Positions 9,418 through 17,170 of a stretch of DNA of 64,000 nt are shown here, one piece after another. The notes beneath the pieces are model-generated. The model was not told the origin of the DNA. It saw nothing but the letters and a program-made list of their open reading frames with translations, and did not search any database. Location: the NCBI RefSeq assembly GCF_026651855.1, contig NZ_CP093280.1:6656501-6720500 (forward strand), given 5' to 3'. Both the position numbers and the translations under genes were made by a program. Positions within the stretch are counted from its first letter, which is position 1, and each line of letters begins with the position of its first letter. This stretch comes from Pseudomonas silvicola. GTDB lineage: Bacteria; Pseudomonadota; Gammaproteobacteria; Pseudomonadales; Pseudomonadaceae.

Positions 9418-10362
9418 ATGCCGACCCCACTGCAGGCCGAACCCGGCATTCGCGTCAGCCTCGCCGAACTGATCGAGATGCGCCACCGCGTGCGCGAAGT
9501 CCAGCTGTTCTCAACCCCCGGCCAGCGCAGCCCGCTGATCGGCCTGCACCACTCCAAGCTGCGCGGGCGCGGCGTGGACTTCGACCAGGTGCGCGTGTAC
9601 CAGGCCGGCGACGACGTGCGCAGCATCGACTGGCGCGTGACCGCCCGTACCCAGGAACCGCATACCAAGCTCTTTCACGAGGAGCGTGAACGGCCCATCT
9701 ACATCCTGGTGGAGCAAAGCCAGCGGCTGTTCTTCGGCTCGGGGCTGATGTTCAAGTCGGTGCTGGCCGCCCAGGCCGCCGCGCTGATCGGCTGGGCCGC
9801 GCTGGGCCACAATGACCGCATCGGCGGCCTGGTGTACGGCGACGGCGAGTTCTACGAGGTCAAGCCGCGACGCAGCAAGCAAAGCCTGTTGCAACTGCTC
9901 AACCGCCTGGTGCGGGTCAACCAGTCGTTGCACACCGACCGTCGCCACGACGACGAAGCCCTGAGCATGGCCCTGCGCCGCGCCCGGGAAGTGCTTCGCC
10001 CGGGCAGCCTGGCGTTCATCATCTGCGACGAACGGGCGCTGAGCAGCGCCGCCGAGCAACAATTGAGCTTGCTGTCGCGCCACTGCGACCTGCTGTTGCT
10101 GCCCTTGTCCGACCCCCTGGACCACGCCCTGCCCGCCGCGGGACTGCTGCGTTTTGCCCAGAACGACGCGCAGTTGGAACTGGACACCCTCAACCCGGAA
10201 CTGCGCAAGGCCTATCGCGCCCAGAGCGAGGCGCGTATCGCCCGCTGGGAGCGCCTGGCGCAGAAGCTGCGGGTGCTGATGATCTCCCTGAGCACCCAGA
10301 GCGAAATGATCGAACAGCTGCGCGCCTACCTGAACCCGCACAAACCGGGCAAAAGCCAATGA
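9418..10362 (+). CDS. DUF58 domain protein of the Bat operon
   Basis: A 314-residue soluble DUF58 protein. The hallmark is KLRGRGVDFDQVRVYQAGDD followed by SIDWRVTAR, which aligns with the DUF58 core. There is no membrane segment, unlike the DUF58 protein at 4771-5730. The C-terminal part has a VWA-like fold (IYILVEQSQRLFFGS, then LAFIICDERAL) with no intact MIDAS. Its ATG lies five bases after the MoxR stop, and its 3' end overlaps the DUF4381 start by four bases, so these genes are likely coupled. It probably acts as a partner or substrate of the adjacent MoxR. Confidence 0.88.
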   Translation: MPTPLQAEPGIRVSLAELIEMRHRVREVQLFSTPGQRSPLIGLHHSKLRGRGVDFDQVRVYQAGDDVRSIDWRVTARTQEPHTKLFHEERERPIYILVEQSQRLFFGSGLMFKSVLAAQAAALIGWAALGHNDRIGGLVYGDGEFYEVKPRRSKQSLLQLLNRLVRVNQSLHTDRRHDDEALSMALRRAREVLRPGSLAFIICDERALSSAAEQQLSLLSRHCDLLLLPLSDPLDHALPAAGLLRFAQNDAQLELDTLNPELRKAYRAQSEARIARWERLAQKLRVLMISLSTQSEMIEQLRAYLNPHKPGKSQ

Positions 10363-10853
10363 GCAGCCTGGCCGACCTGCAACCGCTGATACCGCCACCG
10401 GCCATCAGCCTGTGGCCGCCGGCGCCCGGCTGGTGGGTGCTGCTGGCCCTGCTTCCGGTACTGGCCTGGGGCCTGTGGCGGCTGCGCCGTTTCCTGCCAA
10501 GGCGCCAGGCCCAGCAAGTCCAGGAGCAACCGCTGGACCCGGTACGCCAGGAAGCCCTGGCAGAACTGGCGCGCCTGCCCAAACCCTACGACAAAGCCCC
10601 CGCCGGTGCCTGGCTGCAGCAGATCAATGCCCTGCTCAAACGCCTGTGCCGCAACCATTACCCCAACGCCCACAGCCACACGCTCAACGGCCGTCAATGG
10701 TTGGCGTTCCTCGACAACCGCTGCCCGGCCGCGGGCCTGACGCGCTGGATGGTGCTGGTGGAAGGCGCCTACAAACCCGAATGCAAACTCGACGACAAGG
10801 CCATCGCGGGCCTGAACCACTCGGTCGAGACCTGGATCCGCAAACATGTTTGA
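10359..10853 (+). CDS. DUF4381 membrane protein
   Basis: A 164-residue protein with one N-terminal transmembrane segment (WWVLLALLPVLAWGLW) and a cytosolic helical domain containing LAELARLPKPYD and TLNGRQWLAFLDNRCP. These features match DUF4381, found almost only between DUF58 and BatA genes. Its start overlaps DUF58 (ATGA) and its end overlaps BatA by eight bases. The function is unknown; its position suggests a membrane anchor or assembly factor for the Bat complex. Confidence 0.85.
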   Translation: MSSLADLQPLIPPPAISLWPPAPGWWVLLALLPVLAWGLWRLRRFLPRRQAQQVQEQPLDPVRQEALAELARLPKPYDKAPAGAWLQQINALLKRLCRNHYPNAHSHTLNGRQWLAFLDNRCPAAGLTRWMVLVEGAYKPECKLDDKAIAGLNHSVETWIRKHV

Positions 10854-11922
10854 GTTCGCCTGGCCGTGGATTTTCCTGCTGGCACCGCTGCCCTGGGTGA
10901 TGCGTGCCCTGCTGCCGGTGGCCGACAGCGGCGAGCCGGCACTGAAAGTCACCTTCCTCCATGAGCTGGAAGGCCTGGCCCGGCGCCGCGCGCGCATCAG
11001 CTTGCCGAGCTGGCGCCAGCAGGCGCCCTTCATTCTGCTATGGCTGTTGCTGCTGGCCGCCGCGGCCCGCCCGCAATGGCTGGGCCAGCCGCTGCCCATC
11101 GCCGCCAGCGGCCGCGACCTGCTGGTGGCGGTAGACGTGTCTGGCTCCATGGACTACCCCGACATGCACTGGGACGACGAAGACGTGAGCCGCCTGACCG
11201 CGGTGAAACGCCTGTTGGGTGACTTTCTGGAAAACCGCAAGGGCGACCGCGTGGGTCTGATCCTGTTCGGCAGCCAGGCTTACCTGCAGGCCCCGCTGAC
11301 CTTCGACCGGCATACGGTGCGCACCTGGCTGGACGAGGCGCGCATCGGCATCGCGGGCAAGAACACCGCAATAGGCGACGCCATCGGCCTGGGCCTCAAG
11401 CGCCTGCGCCTGCGCCCGGCGCAGAGCCGGGTGCTGATCCTGGTCACCGACGGTGCCAACAACGGTGGCGAAATCCACCCGCTCACCGCAGCCAAGCTGG
11501 CGGCCGAGGAACATGTGAAGGTGTACACCATCGGCATCGGCGCCGACCCGTCCGAAGACGGCGCGGTGGGCATGCTGGGCATCAACGCCACCATGGACCT
11601 GGACGAAGCCAGCCTGACCGAAATCGCGCGCATGACCGGCGGCCAGTATTTCCGCGCGCGCGACGGCAACGAACTCAAGGCCATCGGCGCGGCCCTGGAC
11701 CGCCTGGAACCGGTGACCCAGCAGCCGACCCAGGCACGCCCTGTCCAGGCCCTGTATAGCTGGCCCCTGGCCGCCGCCCTGCTGATCAGCCTGCTGTGGG
11801 TGGTGCGCGAGCAATGGCCCAGCGCCCCCTGGCAGCGCCTGATGCAGCGCCGCACCTACCTGCCGCCTGCCAGCGACTGGCGCGAACGGCTCAAGCGTCT
11901 GCGCCTGCGGAGGCGCCGATGA
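10846..11922 (+). CDS. batA: BatA-like von Willebrand factor A protein
   Basis: A 358-residue membrane protein. The N-terminal BatA segment (FAWPWIFLLAPLPWVMRALL) and a second hydrophobic segment (FILLWLLLLAAAARP) precede a VWA domain with an intact metal site: DVSGSMDY gives the DxSxS motif near residue 100, and VTDGANNGG gives the later Asp. A final transmembrane segment (WPLAAALLISLLWVV) leaves a basic tail. The VWA domain should therefore be periplasmic and able to bind Mg2+ and a partner. It overlaps BatB by four bases. Compared with BatB, this is the subunit that keeps a functional MIDAS. Confidence 0.88.
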   Translation: MFEFAWPWIFLLAPLPWVMRALLPVADSGEPALKVTFLHELEGLARRRARISLPSWRQQAPFILLWLLLLAAAARPQWLGQPLPIAASGRDLLVAVDVSGSMDYPDMHWDDEDVSRLTAVKRLLGDFLENRKGDRVGLILFGSQAYLQAPLTFDRHTVRTWLDEARIGIAGKNTAIGDAIGLGLKRLRLRPAQSRVLILVTDGANNGGEIHPLTAAKLAAEEHVKVYTIGIGADPSEDGAVGMLGINATMDLDEASLTEIARMTGGQYFRARDGNELKAIGAALDRLEPVTQQPTQARPVQALYSWPLAAALLISLLWVVREQWPSAPWQRLMQRRTYLPPASDWRERLKRLRLRRRR

Positions 11923-13676
11923 TCGCCCTGTGGCCCCACTGGTTCCGGCCCGCCTGGCTGTTGCTGGTGCCCGTGCTCGCCTGGTTGCTGTGGAAAGTCT
12001 GGCACCGGGAAAAACGCACCGGCCGCTGGCAACTGCTGTTGCCCCAGGCCTTCCATGCCACGCTGCTGCGCGGCGGTAGCGGCCGCGGCAGCAAGACGCC
12101 CTGGGTAGCCCTGGGCCTGGCCTGGCTGCTGGCCGTGCTGGCGCTGCTGGGCCCCAGTTGGCAGCGTGTGGAGCAAACCAGCCAGAAGCCCGCCGACCCG
12201 CTGGTGGTGATGCTGGAACTGACCCCGGACATGCTCGCCACCGACGTGGCGCCCAACCGCCTGGAGCAGGCCAAGCGCAAGCTGCTTGACCTGCTGCAGG
12301 CGCGCCGCGACTCGCAGACGGCGATCATCGTCTATGCCGGTTCCGCCCATGTGCTGGTGCCGCTCTCCGACGACCTGGCCACCAGCCGCAATCTGCTGGA
12401 TGCGGTCAAGCCGTCGATCATGCCGCAGAGCGGCCACCGGGCCGACCTGGCCGTGGAAAAGGGCCTGACCCTGCTGCACCAGGCGGGCCTGGGCCAGGGC
12501 CGCTTGCTGTTGATTGGCTCGTCACTCAGCGACGCGGAGCGTGACGGCCTCATCCAGCGCCTCGACCGCCAGGACCCACCCTTGCTGATGCTGGGCATCG
12601 GCACCCGGGACGGGGCACCCGTGCGCGACGAACACGGCGACTACCTCAAGGATGCCCAGGGCGGGATCCTGATGCCGCGCCTGGACAGCATCGGCCTGAA
12701 GACTTTCCTTGGCGAAATGCACGGTGCCTACCGCCAGGCCCACCTGGAAGACGACGACCTGGGCGAACTGGGCCTGCTCGACGGCCCACTGAGCCTGCGC
12801 AGCAATGGCCAGACCGTGCGACTCGACAGCTGGGCCGACCAGGGCTACTGGCTGCTATTACCGCTGTTGCTGCTGGCCGCCTGTGCCGGCCGTCGCGGCT
12901 GGCTGTTCTGCCTGCCCCTGCTGTTGTGCCTGCCCCAGCACAGCTTCGCCGCCAGTTGGCAAGATCTGTGGCTGCGCCCCGACCAGCAGGGCGAGCGCCT
13001 GCTGCACCAGCAGCGCCCCGCCGAAGCTGCCCGCAGCTTCCAGGACCCGCAATGGCAAGGTATCGCCCTGTACCGGGCCGGCGACTACGCCGCTGCCGCC
13101 CAGCGCTTCGCCGAAGGCAACGAAGCCCGCGACCATTACAATCGCGGTAACGCCCTGGCCATGAGTGGGGAGCTGGAAGCAGCGCTGGATGCCTACGACC
13201 AGGCCCTGGAACGCCAGGCCGACCTGGCCCCGGCCCTGCGCAACAAGGCCCTGGTGGAACAACTGCTCAACCAGCAGCGACGCCAGGCCCAGGCCGCCGC
13301 CGACGCAGCCGCCGAGGCCGCGCGCAATGCCGCCAGCGCCACCACCGCCCCGGCGCAAAACGGCCAGCCCGATGCCGCCGCCCAGCAGCAGGCGCAACCC
13401 AGCGACAGCGCCCCCCAGGACAAGCCACCCCAGGCGCAGAGCACCACCAGCAACACCGCGGCCCCCCGCGACAATGACAGTGCCGATACCAGCAACCAGA
13501 CCCCGGACGCCCAGACGCCGGTGTTTGCCCCGCAGCCACCGGCCGACGGCGACCTCAATGACGAGCAGCGCCAGGCCCTGGAACAATGGCTGCGGCAGAT
13601 ACCCGACAATCCGTCGGAACTGTTGCGGCGCAAATTCTGGTACGAACAGCAACAGCATCAGGAAAAGACCCGATGA
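11919..13676 (+). CDS. batB: BatB-like VWA protein with TPR region (BatB/BatC fusion)
   Basis: A 585-residue protein. The first half is BatB-like: two N-terminal membrane segments, then a VWA fold in which the expected DxSxS motif reads LELTPDM, so the metal site is degenerate. Two more hydrophobic segments lie around residues 310-345. Then come TPR-like helices (GDYAAAAQRFAEGNEARDHY, SGELEAALDAYDQALERQ) as in BatC. Residues about 455-545 are an Ala/Gln/Pro-rich low-complexity linker, followed by a conserved C-terminal tail (QALEQWLRQIPDNPSELLRR). The start ATG overlaps the BatA stop. A BatB/BatC fusion is common in Pseudomonas. Confidence 0.86.
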   Translation: MIALWPHWFRPAWLLLVPVLAWLLWKVWHREKRTGRWQLLLPQAFHATLLRGGSGRGSKTPWVALGLAWLLAVLALLGPSWQRVEQTSQKPADPLVVMLELTPDMLATDVAPNRLEQAKRKLLDLLQARRDSQTAIIVYAGSAHVLVPLSDDLATSRNLLDAVKPSIMPQSGHRADLAVEKGLTLLHQAGLGQGRLLLIGSSLSDAERDGLIQRLDRQDPPLLMLGIGTRDGAPVRDEHGDYLKDAQGGILMPRLDSIGLKTFLGEMHGAYRQAHLEDDDLGELGLLDGPLSLRSNGQTVRLDSWADQGYWLLLPLLLLAACAGRRGWLFCLPLLLCLPQHSFAASWQDLWLRPDQQGERLLHQQRPAEAARSFQDPQWQGIALYRAGDYAAAAQRFAEGNEARDHYNRGNALAMSGELEAALDAYDQALERQADLAPALRNKALVEQLLNQQRRQAQAAADAAAEAARNAASATTAPAQNGQPDAAAQQQAQPSDSAPQDKPPQAQSTTSNTAAPRDNDSADTSNQTPDAQTPVFAPQPPADGDLNDEQRQALEQWLRQIPDNPSELLRRKFWYEQQQHQEKTR

Positions 13677-15307
13677 GTCGCGCAAGCGTCCTGCCCCTCA
13701 CCCTGCTGATGGCTACCCTGGCCAGCCAGGCCCACGCCGCCGTGCTGACCGCCAGCGTCGACCGGGCCCGCCTGGACGTGGGCGAAACCCTGGTGCTGAC
13801 CCTGGAAACCAGCGATGTCACCCAGTTCGGCAAGCCCGACCTTTCCGCGCTGGATGGCGCCTTCGAGGTGCGGGACACGCGCCAGGTCAACCAGCTGCGC
13901 ACCCTGGGCGCCGACAGCCAGGCCACCACGCGCTGGTTGATCACCCTGCTGCCACGCCAGACCGGCACCGTGGTGATCCCGGCGCTGCAGATCGGCGACC
14001 TGCGCAGCGAGCCCATCAGCGTGCAAGTCCAGGCCGGCCAGGCACCCGATGCCAACACCGAGGCACCTGTGTCCATCGAGGCCAGCCTGGACAGCGACAG
14101 CGTCTACGTGCAGGCCCAGGCGTTGCTGACCGTGCGGGTGTACCACTCGGTATCACTGTACGACGACAGCAACCTGACGCCCCTGCAGTTGGCGGATGCC
14201 CGCATCGAGCCGGTGGGCGAGCCCCGCACCTATGAAAAGCTCATCAATGGCGTGCGCCATGGGGTGATCGAAACCCGCTACGCCATCTACCCGCAGCACA
14301 GCGGCAGCCTGCAGGTGCCGGCGTTGACCTTCAGCGCCACCGAGGTCGCGCCCGCGCCCCAAGGCCAGGACGCCGGCGGCAACACCCCGCACCCGGGGCA
14401 AGTGGTGCATGTCAGCACCACGCCCCTGAACCTCACGGTCAAGCCCAAGCCCGCCGCCTACCCGGCCGACGCCCCCTGGCTGCCGACGCGCAGCCTGACG
14501 CTGACGGAAAGCTGGAACCCCGAGCCTGACCACGTGCAAGTGGGCGATTCGCTGACCCGCACCATCAGCGTCAAGGCCGAGGGCCTGTCGGCCGCGCAAC
14601 TGCCGCCGTTGCCCAGCACCGATAGCACCGCCCTGCGCCGCTACCCTGACCAGGCGCAACTGAGCAACAGCACCAGCGAGCGCGGGCTGATCGGCAGCCG
14701 TGACGAGCGTGAAGCCCTGGTGCCGGCCCGCGACGGGGCCATTGAAGTACCCAGCGTCGATGTGGTCTGGTGGAACACCCTGGAAGACCACCTCGACCAC
14801 ACCAGCCTGCCGGCGCGCACCCTGCAGGTGGCACCGAACCCGGCCATGGCCGTCGATACCCCCGCCACCGGCACCGGCGAGCAACCCTTGCTGTGGCCCT
14901 GGCAACTGAGCACCCTGGTGCTGGCCCTGACCACCCTGACAGGCTTCGTGCTGTGGTGGCGTGCCCGTTCGCAGCCCGCCGTGGCTCGCACGGCGCAGAC
15001 CGGGCCCAGCCCGCGCACCCTGCTCGACGACCTCAAGCGTGCCTGCCTGGCCAACGACCCCCAGGCCACCCGCCAGGCCCTGGATGCCTGGGCGCGCCAG
15101 CAACCGGAAACCCTGGCCGACATGGCCGCCCGTTTCGTGCCGCTGTCCGACGCCCTGGACGGCCTCAACGGCGCGCTCTACAGCGAGACCGGCCAGCAAT
15201 GGCAAGGCCAGGAACTGTGGCGTGCCATCGGCACCATTCCGGCGTGCGAAGCCGTGCAACCGGCCAGCCCGGACAACGGCACCTTGCCGCCCCTGTACCC
15301 CAAATGA
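13673..15307 (+). CDS. batD: BatD-like BAM-independent exported protein
   Basis: A 544-residue protein with a signal peptide (ASVLPLTLLMATLASQAHA). Repeated Ig-like beta domains then span most of its length (ASVDRARLDVGETLVLTLET is the typical BatD opening). A transmembrane segment (WPWQLSTLVLALTTLTGFVLWW) lies near residue 420 and a cytoplasmic helical tail of about 110 residues follows. The start overlaps the BatB stop (ATGA). The cytoplasmic tail, from about base 15014 on, is the left end of the 1,863-bp tandem duplication and reappears fused to SbcC at 16877-17170. Confidence 0.88.
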   Translation: MSRASVLPLTLLMATLASQAHAAVLTASVDRARLDVGETLVLTLETSDVTQFGKPDLSALDGAFEVRDTRQVNQLRTLGADSQATTRWLITLLPRQTGTVVIPALQIGDLRSEPISVQVQAGQAPDANTEAPVSIEASLDSDSVYVQAQALLTVRVYHSVSLYDDSNLTPLQLADARIEPVGEPRTYEKLINGVRHGVIETRYAIYPQHSGSLQVPALTFSATEVAPAPQGQDAGGNTPHPGQVVHVSTTPLNLTVKPKPAAYPADAPWLPTRSLTLTESWNPEPDHVQVGDSLTRTISVKAEGLSAAQLPPLPSTDSTALRRYPDQAQLSNSTSERGLIGSRDEREALVPARDGAIEVPSVDVVWWNTLEDHLDHTSLPARTLQVAPNPAMAVDTPATGTGEQPLLWPWQLSTLVLALTTLTGFVLWWRARSQPAVARTAQTGPSPRTLLDDLKRACLANDPQATRQALDAWARQQPETLADMAARFVPLSDALDGLNGALYSETGQQWQGQELWRAIGTIPACEAVQPASPDNGTLPPLYPK

Positions 15308-16876
15308 AGCCACCGCCGGCCCGATGGTTGAACCCTGTGGGACCGGGCAACGCGTTACCCTCTGTTCCACGACGAGTTAACCAAGGATTTACCCGATGCG
15401 TCTGTTCCACACCTCCGACTGGCACCTGGGCCAAAGCCTCCACGGCCAGGAGCGCGACTTCGAACATGCCGCCTTTCTAGCCTGGCTGCTGGCCCGCCTG
15501 GCCGAGCGCCAGCCCGATGTGCTGCTGATCGCCGGGGACATCTTCGACACCGTGAACCCGCCGGTCAAAGCCCAGGAACGCCTCTACGACTTCATCGTCA
15601 ACGCCCATGAACAACAGCCCGCGCTGACCATCGTGATGATCGCCGGCAACCACGACTCCGGCTCGCGCATCGAGCTGCCCGCGCCATTGATGCGCCGCCT
15701 GCGCACTCACGCCCTGGGCCGCGTGGTATGGCTGGATGACGGCCAGCTGGATAGCGAGCGCCTGCTCATTCCACTGCCCGACGCCAGCGGCACGGTAAAG
15801 GCCTGGTGCCTGGCCCTGCCCTTCCTGCGCCCGGCCGAAGTCACCGGCGCCACCCTGGGCGACGACTACATCAAAGGCATCGCCCACGTGCACGAACGCC
15901 TGATCGCCGCAGCCGAAACCAAGCGCCAGCCCGGCCAGGCCCTGATCGCGATCAGCCATGCGCACATGGCCGGCGGCTCGGTGTCGGTGGACTCGGAACG
16001 CAGCCTGGTGATCGGCAGCGCCGAAGCCCTGCCCGCCAGCCTGTTCGGCGACAGCATCAGCTACGTGGCCCTGGGGCACCTGCACAAGCCCCAGCAGGTC
16101 AATGGCGAGTCGCGCATCCGCTACAGCGGCTCGCCCATCCCGCTGTCGTTCTCGGAAGTGGACTACCCGCACCAGATTCTCGAAATCCACTGCGACGGCG
16201 AGCAACTGCTCAGCGTCGAACCGCACCTGATCCCCCGTGCCGTGGACCTGATTCGCCTGGGCCCCGCGCGGTTGCAGGAGGTGCTGGAAAAACTGGCCGA
16301 GCTTCCCCAGGTCGACCTCTTGGCCAACCTCACCCACCAGCCCTGGCTGGAGGTACGGGTGATACTCGACGAACCGCAACCGGACCTGCGCCAGCAGATC
16401 GAGACCGCGCTGCAGAACAAAGCCGTGCGCCTGGTGCGCATCGGCGCCGAATACGCTGGCAGCCGTGGCAGCGATGACGGCGACACGCCGCTGATCGAAC
16501 TGGACCAGCTCAGCCCTCAGGAACTGTTCAGCCGCGCGTGGCTGGACACCTATGGCAGCGAAGTGGACACCGCCACCCTGGATGACTTCGCCCTGCTGTT
16601 GCAGGAAGTGCAACTGCAAGGAGAGCAGCCATGAAGATCCTCGCCATTCGCCTGAAGAACCTGGCATCTCTGGCCGGCCCCGTGGAGCTGGACTTCACCG
16701 CCGAGCCCCTGGCCAGTGCGGGCCTGTTCGCCATCACGGGCCCCACCGGCGCAGGCAAAAGCACCCTGCTGGACGCCTTGTGCCTGGCGCTGTTTGGCGC
16801 GGTGCCGCGGCTGAGCAAGACCGGCCGTGACGGCAAGGTGCCGGACGTGGACGGCGAACTGAGTACCGGCGACCCG
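15014..16876. repeat. Left unit of a 1,863-bp tandem duplication
   Basis: Bases about 15014-16876 match 16877-18739. The unit holds the BatD tail, the 88-base batD-sbcD spacer, the whole of sbcD and the first 83 or so codons of sbcC. I counted nine substitutions, at 15130, 15476, 15677, 15713, 15752, 15833, 15962, 16456 and 16666, and every one is silent. The joint at 16877-16887 is CGCACCCTGCT, an 11-base word present at the corresponding places of both batD (15014-15024) and full sbcC (18740-18750). Confidence 0.95.
15396..16634 (+). CDS. sbcD: SbcD exonuclease subunit, copy 1
   Basis: A 412-residue Mre11-type nuclease subunit of SbcCD. The phosphoesterase motifs are in order: SDWHLG (Asp8, His10), AGDIFD, AGNHDSGSR, SHAHMAGG and ALGHLHKP, so all metal ligands are present. 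With SbcC it forms an ATP-dependent double-strand exonuclease and hairpin endonuclease that processes cruciforms and blocked ends. AAGGA lies upstream of the ATG. It is full length and identical in protein sequence to the copy at 17259-18497. Downstream of this copy only a truncated, fused sbcC remains. Confidence 0.95.
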   Translation: MRLFHTSDWHLGQSLHGQERDFEHAAFLAWLLARLAERQPDVLLIAGDIFDTVNPPVKAQERLYDFIVNAHEQQPALTIVMIAGNHDSGSRIELPAPLMRRLRTHALGRVVWLDDGQLDSERLLIPLPDASGTVKAWCLALPFLRPAEVTGATLGDDYIKGIAHVHERLIAAAETKRQPGQALIAISHAHMAGGSVSVDSERSLVIGSAEALPASLFGDSISYVALGHLHKPQQVNGESRIRYSGSPIPLSFSEVDYPHQILEIHCDGEQLLSVEPHLIPRAVDLIRLGPARLQEVLEKLAELPQVDLLANLTHQPWLEVRVILDEPQPDLRQQIETALQNKAVRLVRIGAEYAGSRGSDDGDTPLIELDQLSPQELFSRAWLDTYGSEVDTATLDDFALLLQEVQLQGEQP

Positions 16877-17170
16877 CGCACCCTGCTCGACGACCTCAAG
16901 CGTGCCTGCCTGGCCAACGACCCCCAGGCCACCCGCCAGGCCCTGGATGCCTGGGCGCGCCAGCAACCGGAAACCCTGGCCGACATGGCCGCGCGTTTCG
17001 TGCCGCTGTCCGACGCCCTGGACGGCCTCAACGGCGCGCTCTACAGCGAGACCGGCCAGCAATGGCAAGGCCAGGAACTGTGGCGTGCCATCGGCACCAT
17101 TCCGGCGTGCGAAGCCGTGCAACCGGCCAGCCCGGACAACGGCACCTTGCCGCCCCTGTACCCCAAATGA
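16631..17170 (+). CDS. In-frame SbcC-BatD chimera created by the duplication
   Basis: A 179-residue open reading frame. The first 83-86 residues are the SbcC N-terminus with an intact Walker A, GPTGAGKS at 37-44. The last 94 or so are the cytoplasmic tail of BatD, joined in frame at TGDPRTLLDDLK, with the BatD stop. It keeps the sbcC start and the ATGA overlap with sbcD copy 1, so it is probably translated. It has no Walker B, signature motif or zinc hook and cannot act as SbcC; it might bind ATP poorly or compete with SbcC or BatD. Treat it as a by-product of rearrangement rather than a designed gene. Confidence 0.85.
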   Translation: MKILAIRLKNLASLAGPVELDFTAEPLASAGLFAITGPTGAGKSTLLDALCLALFGAVPRLSKTGRDGKVPDVDGELSTGDPRTLLDDLKRACLANDPQATRQALDAWARQQPETLADMAARFVPLSDALDGLNGALYSETGQQWQGQELWRAIGTIPACEAVQPASPDNGTLPPLYPK

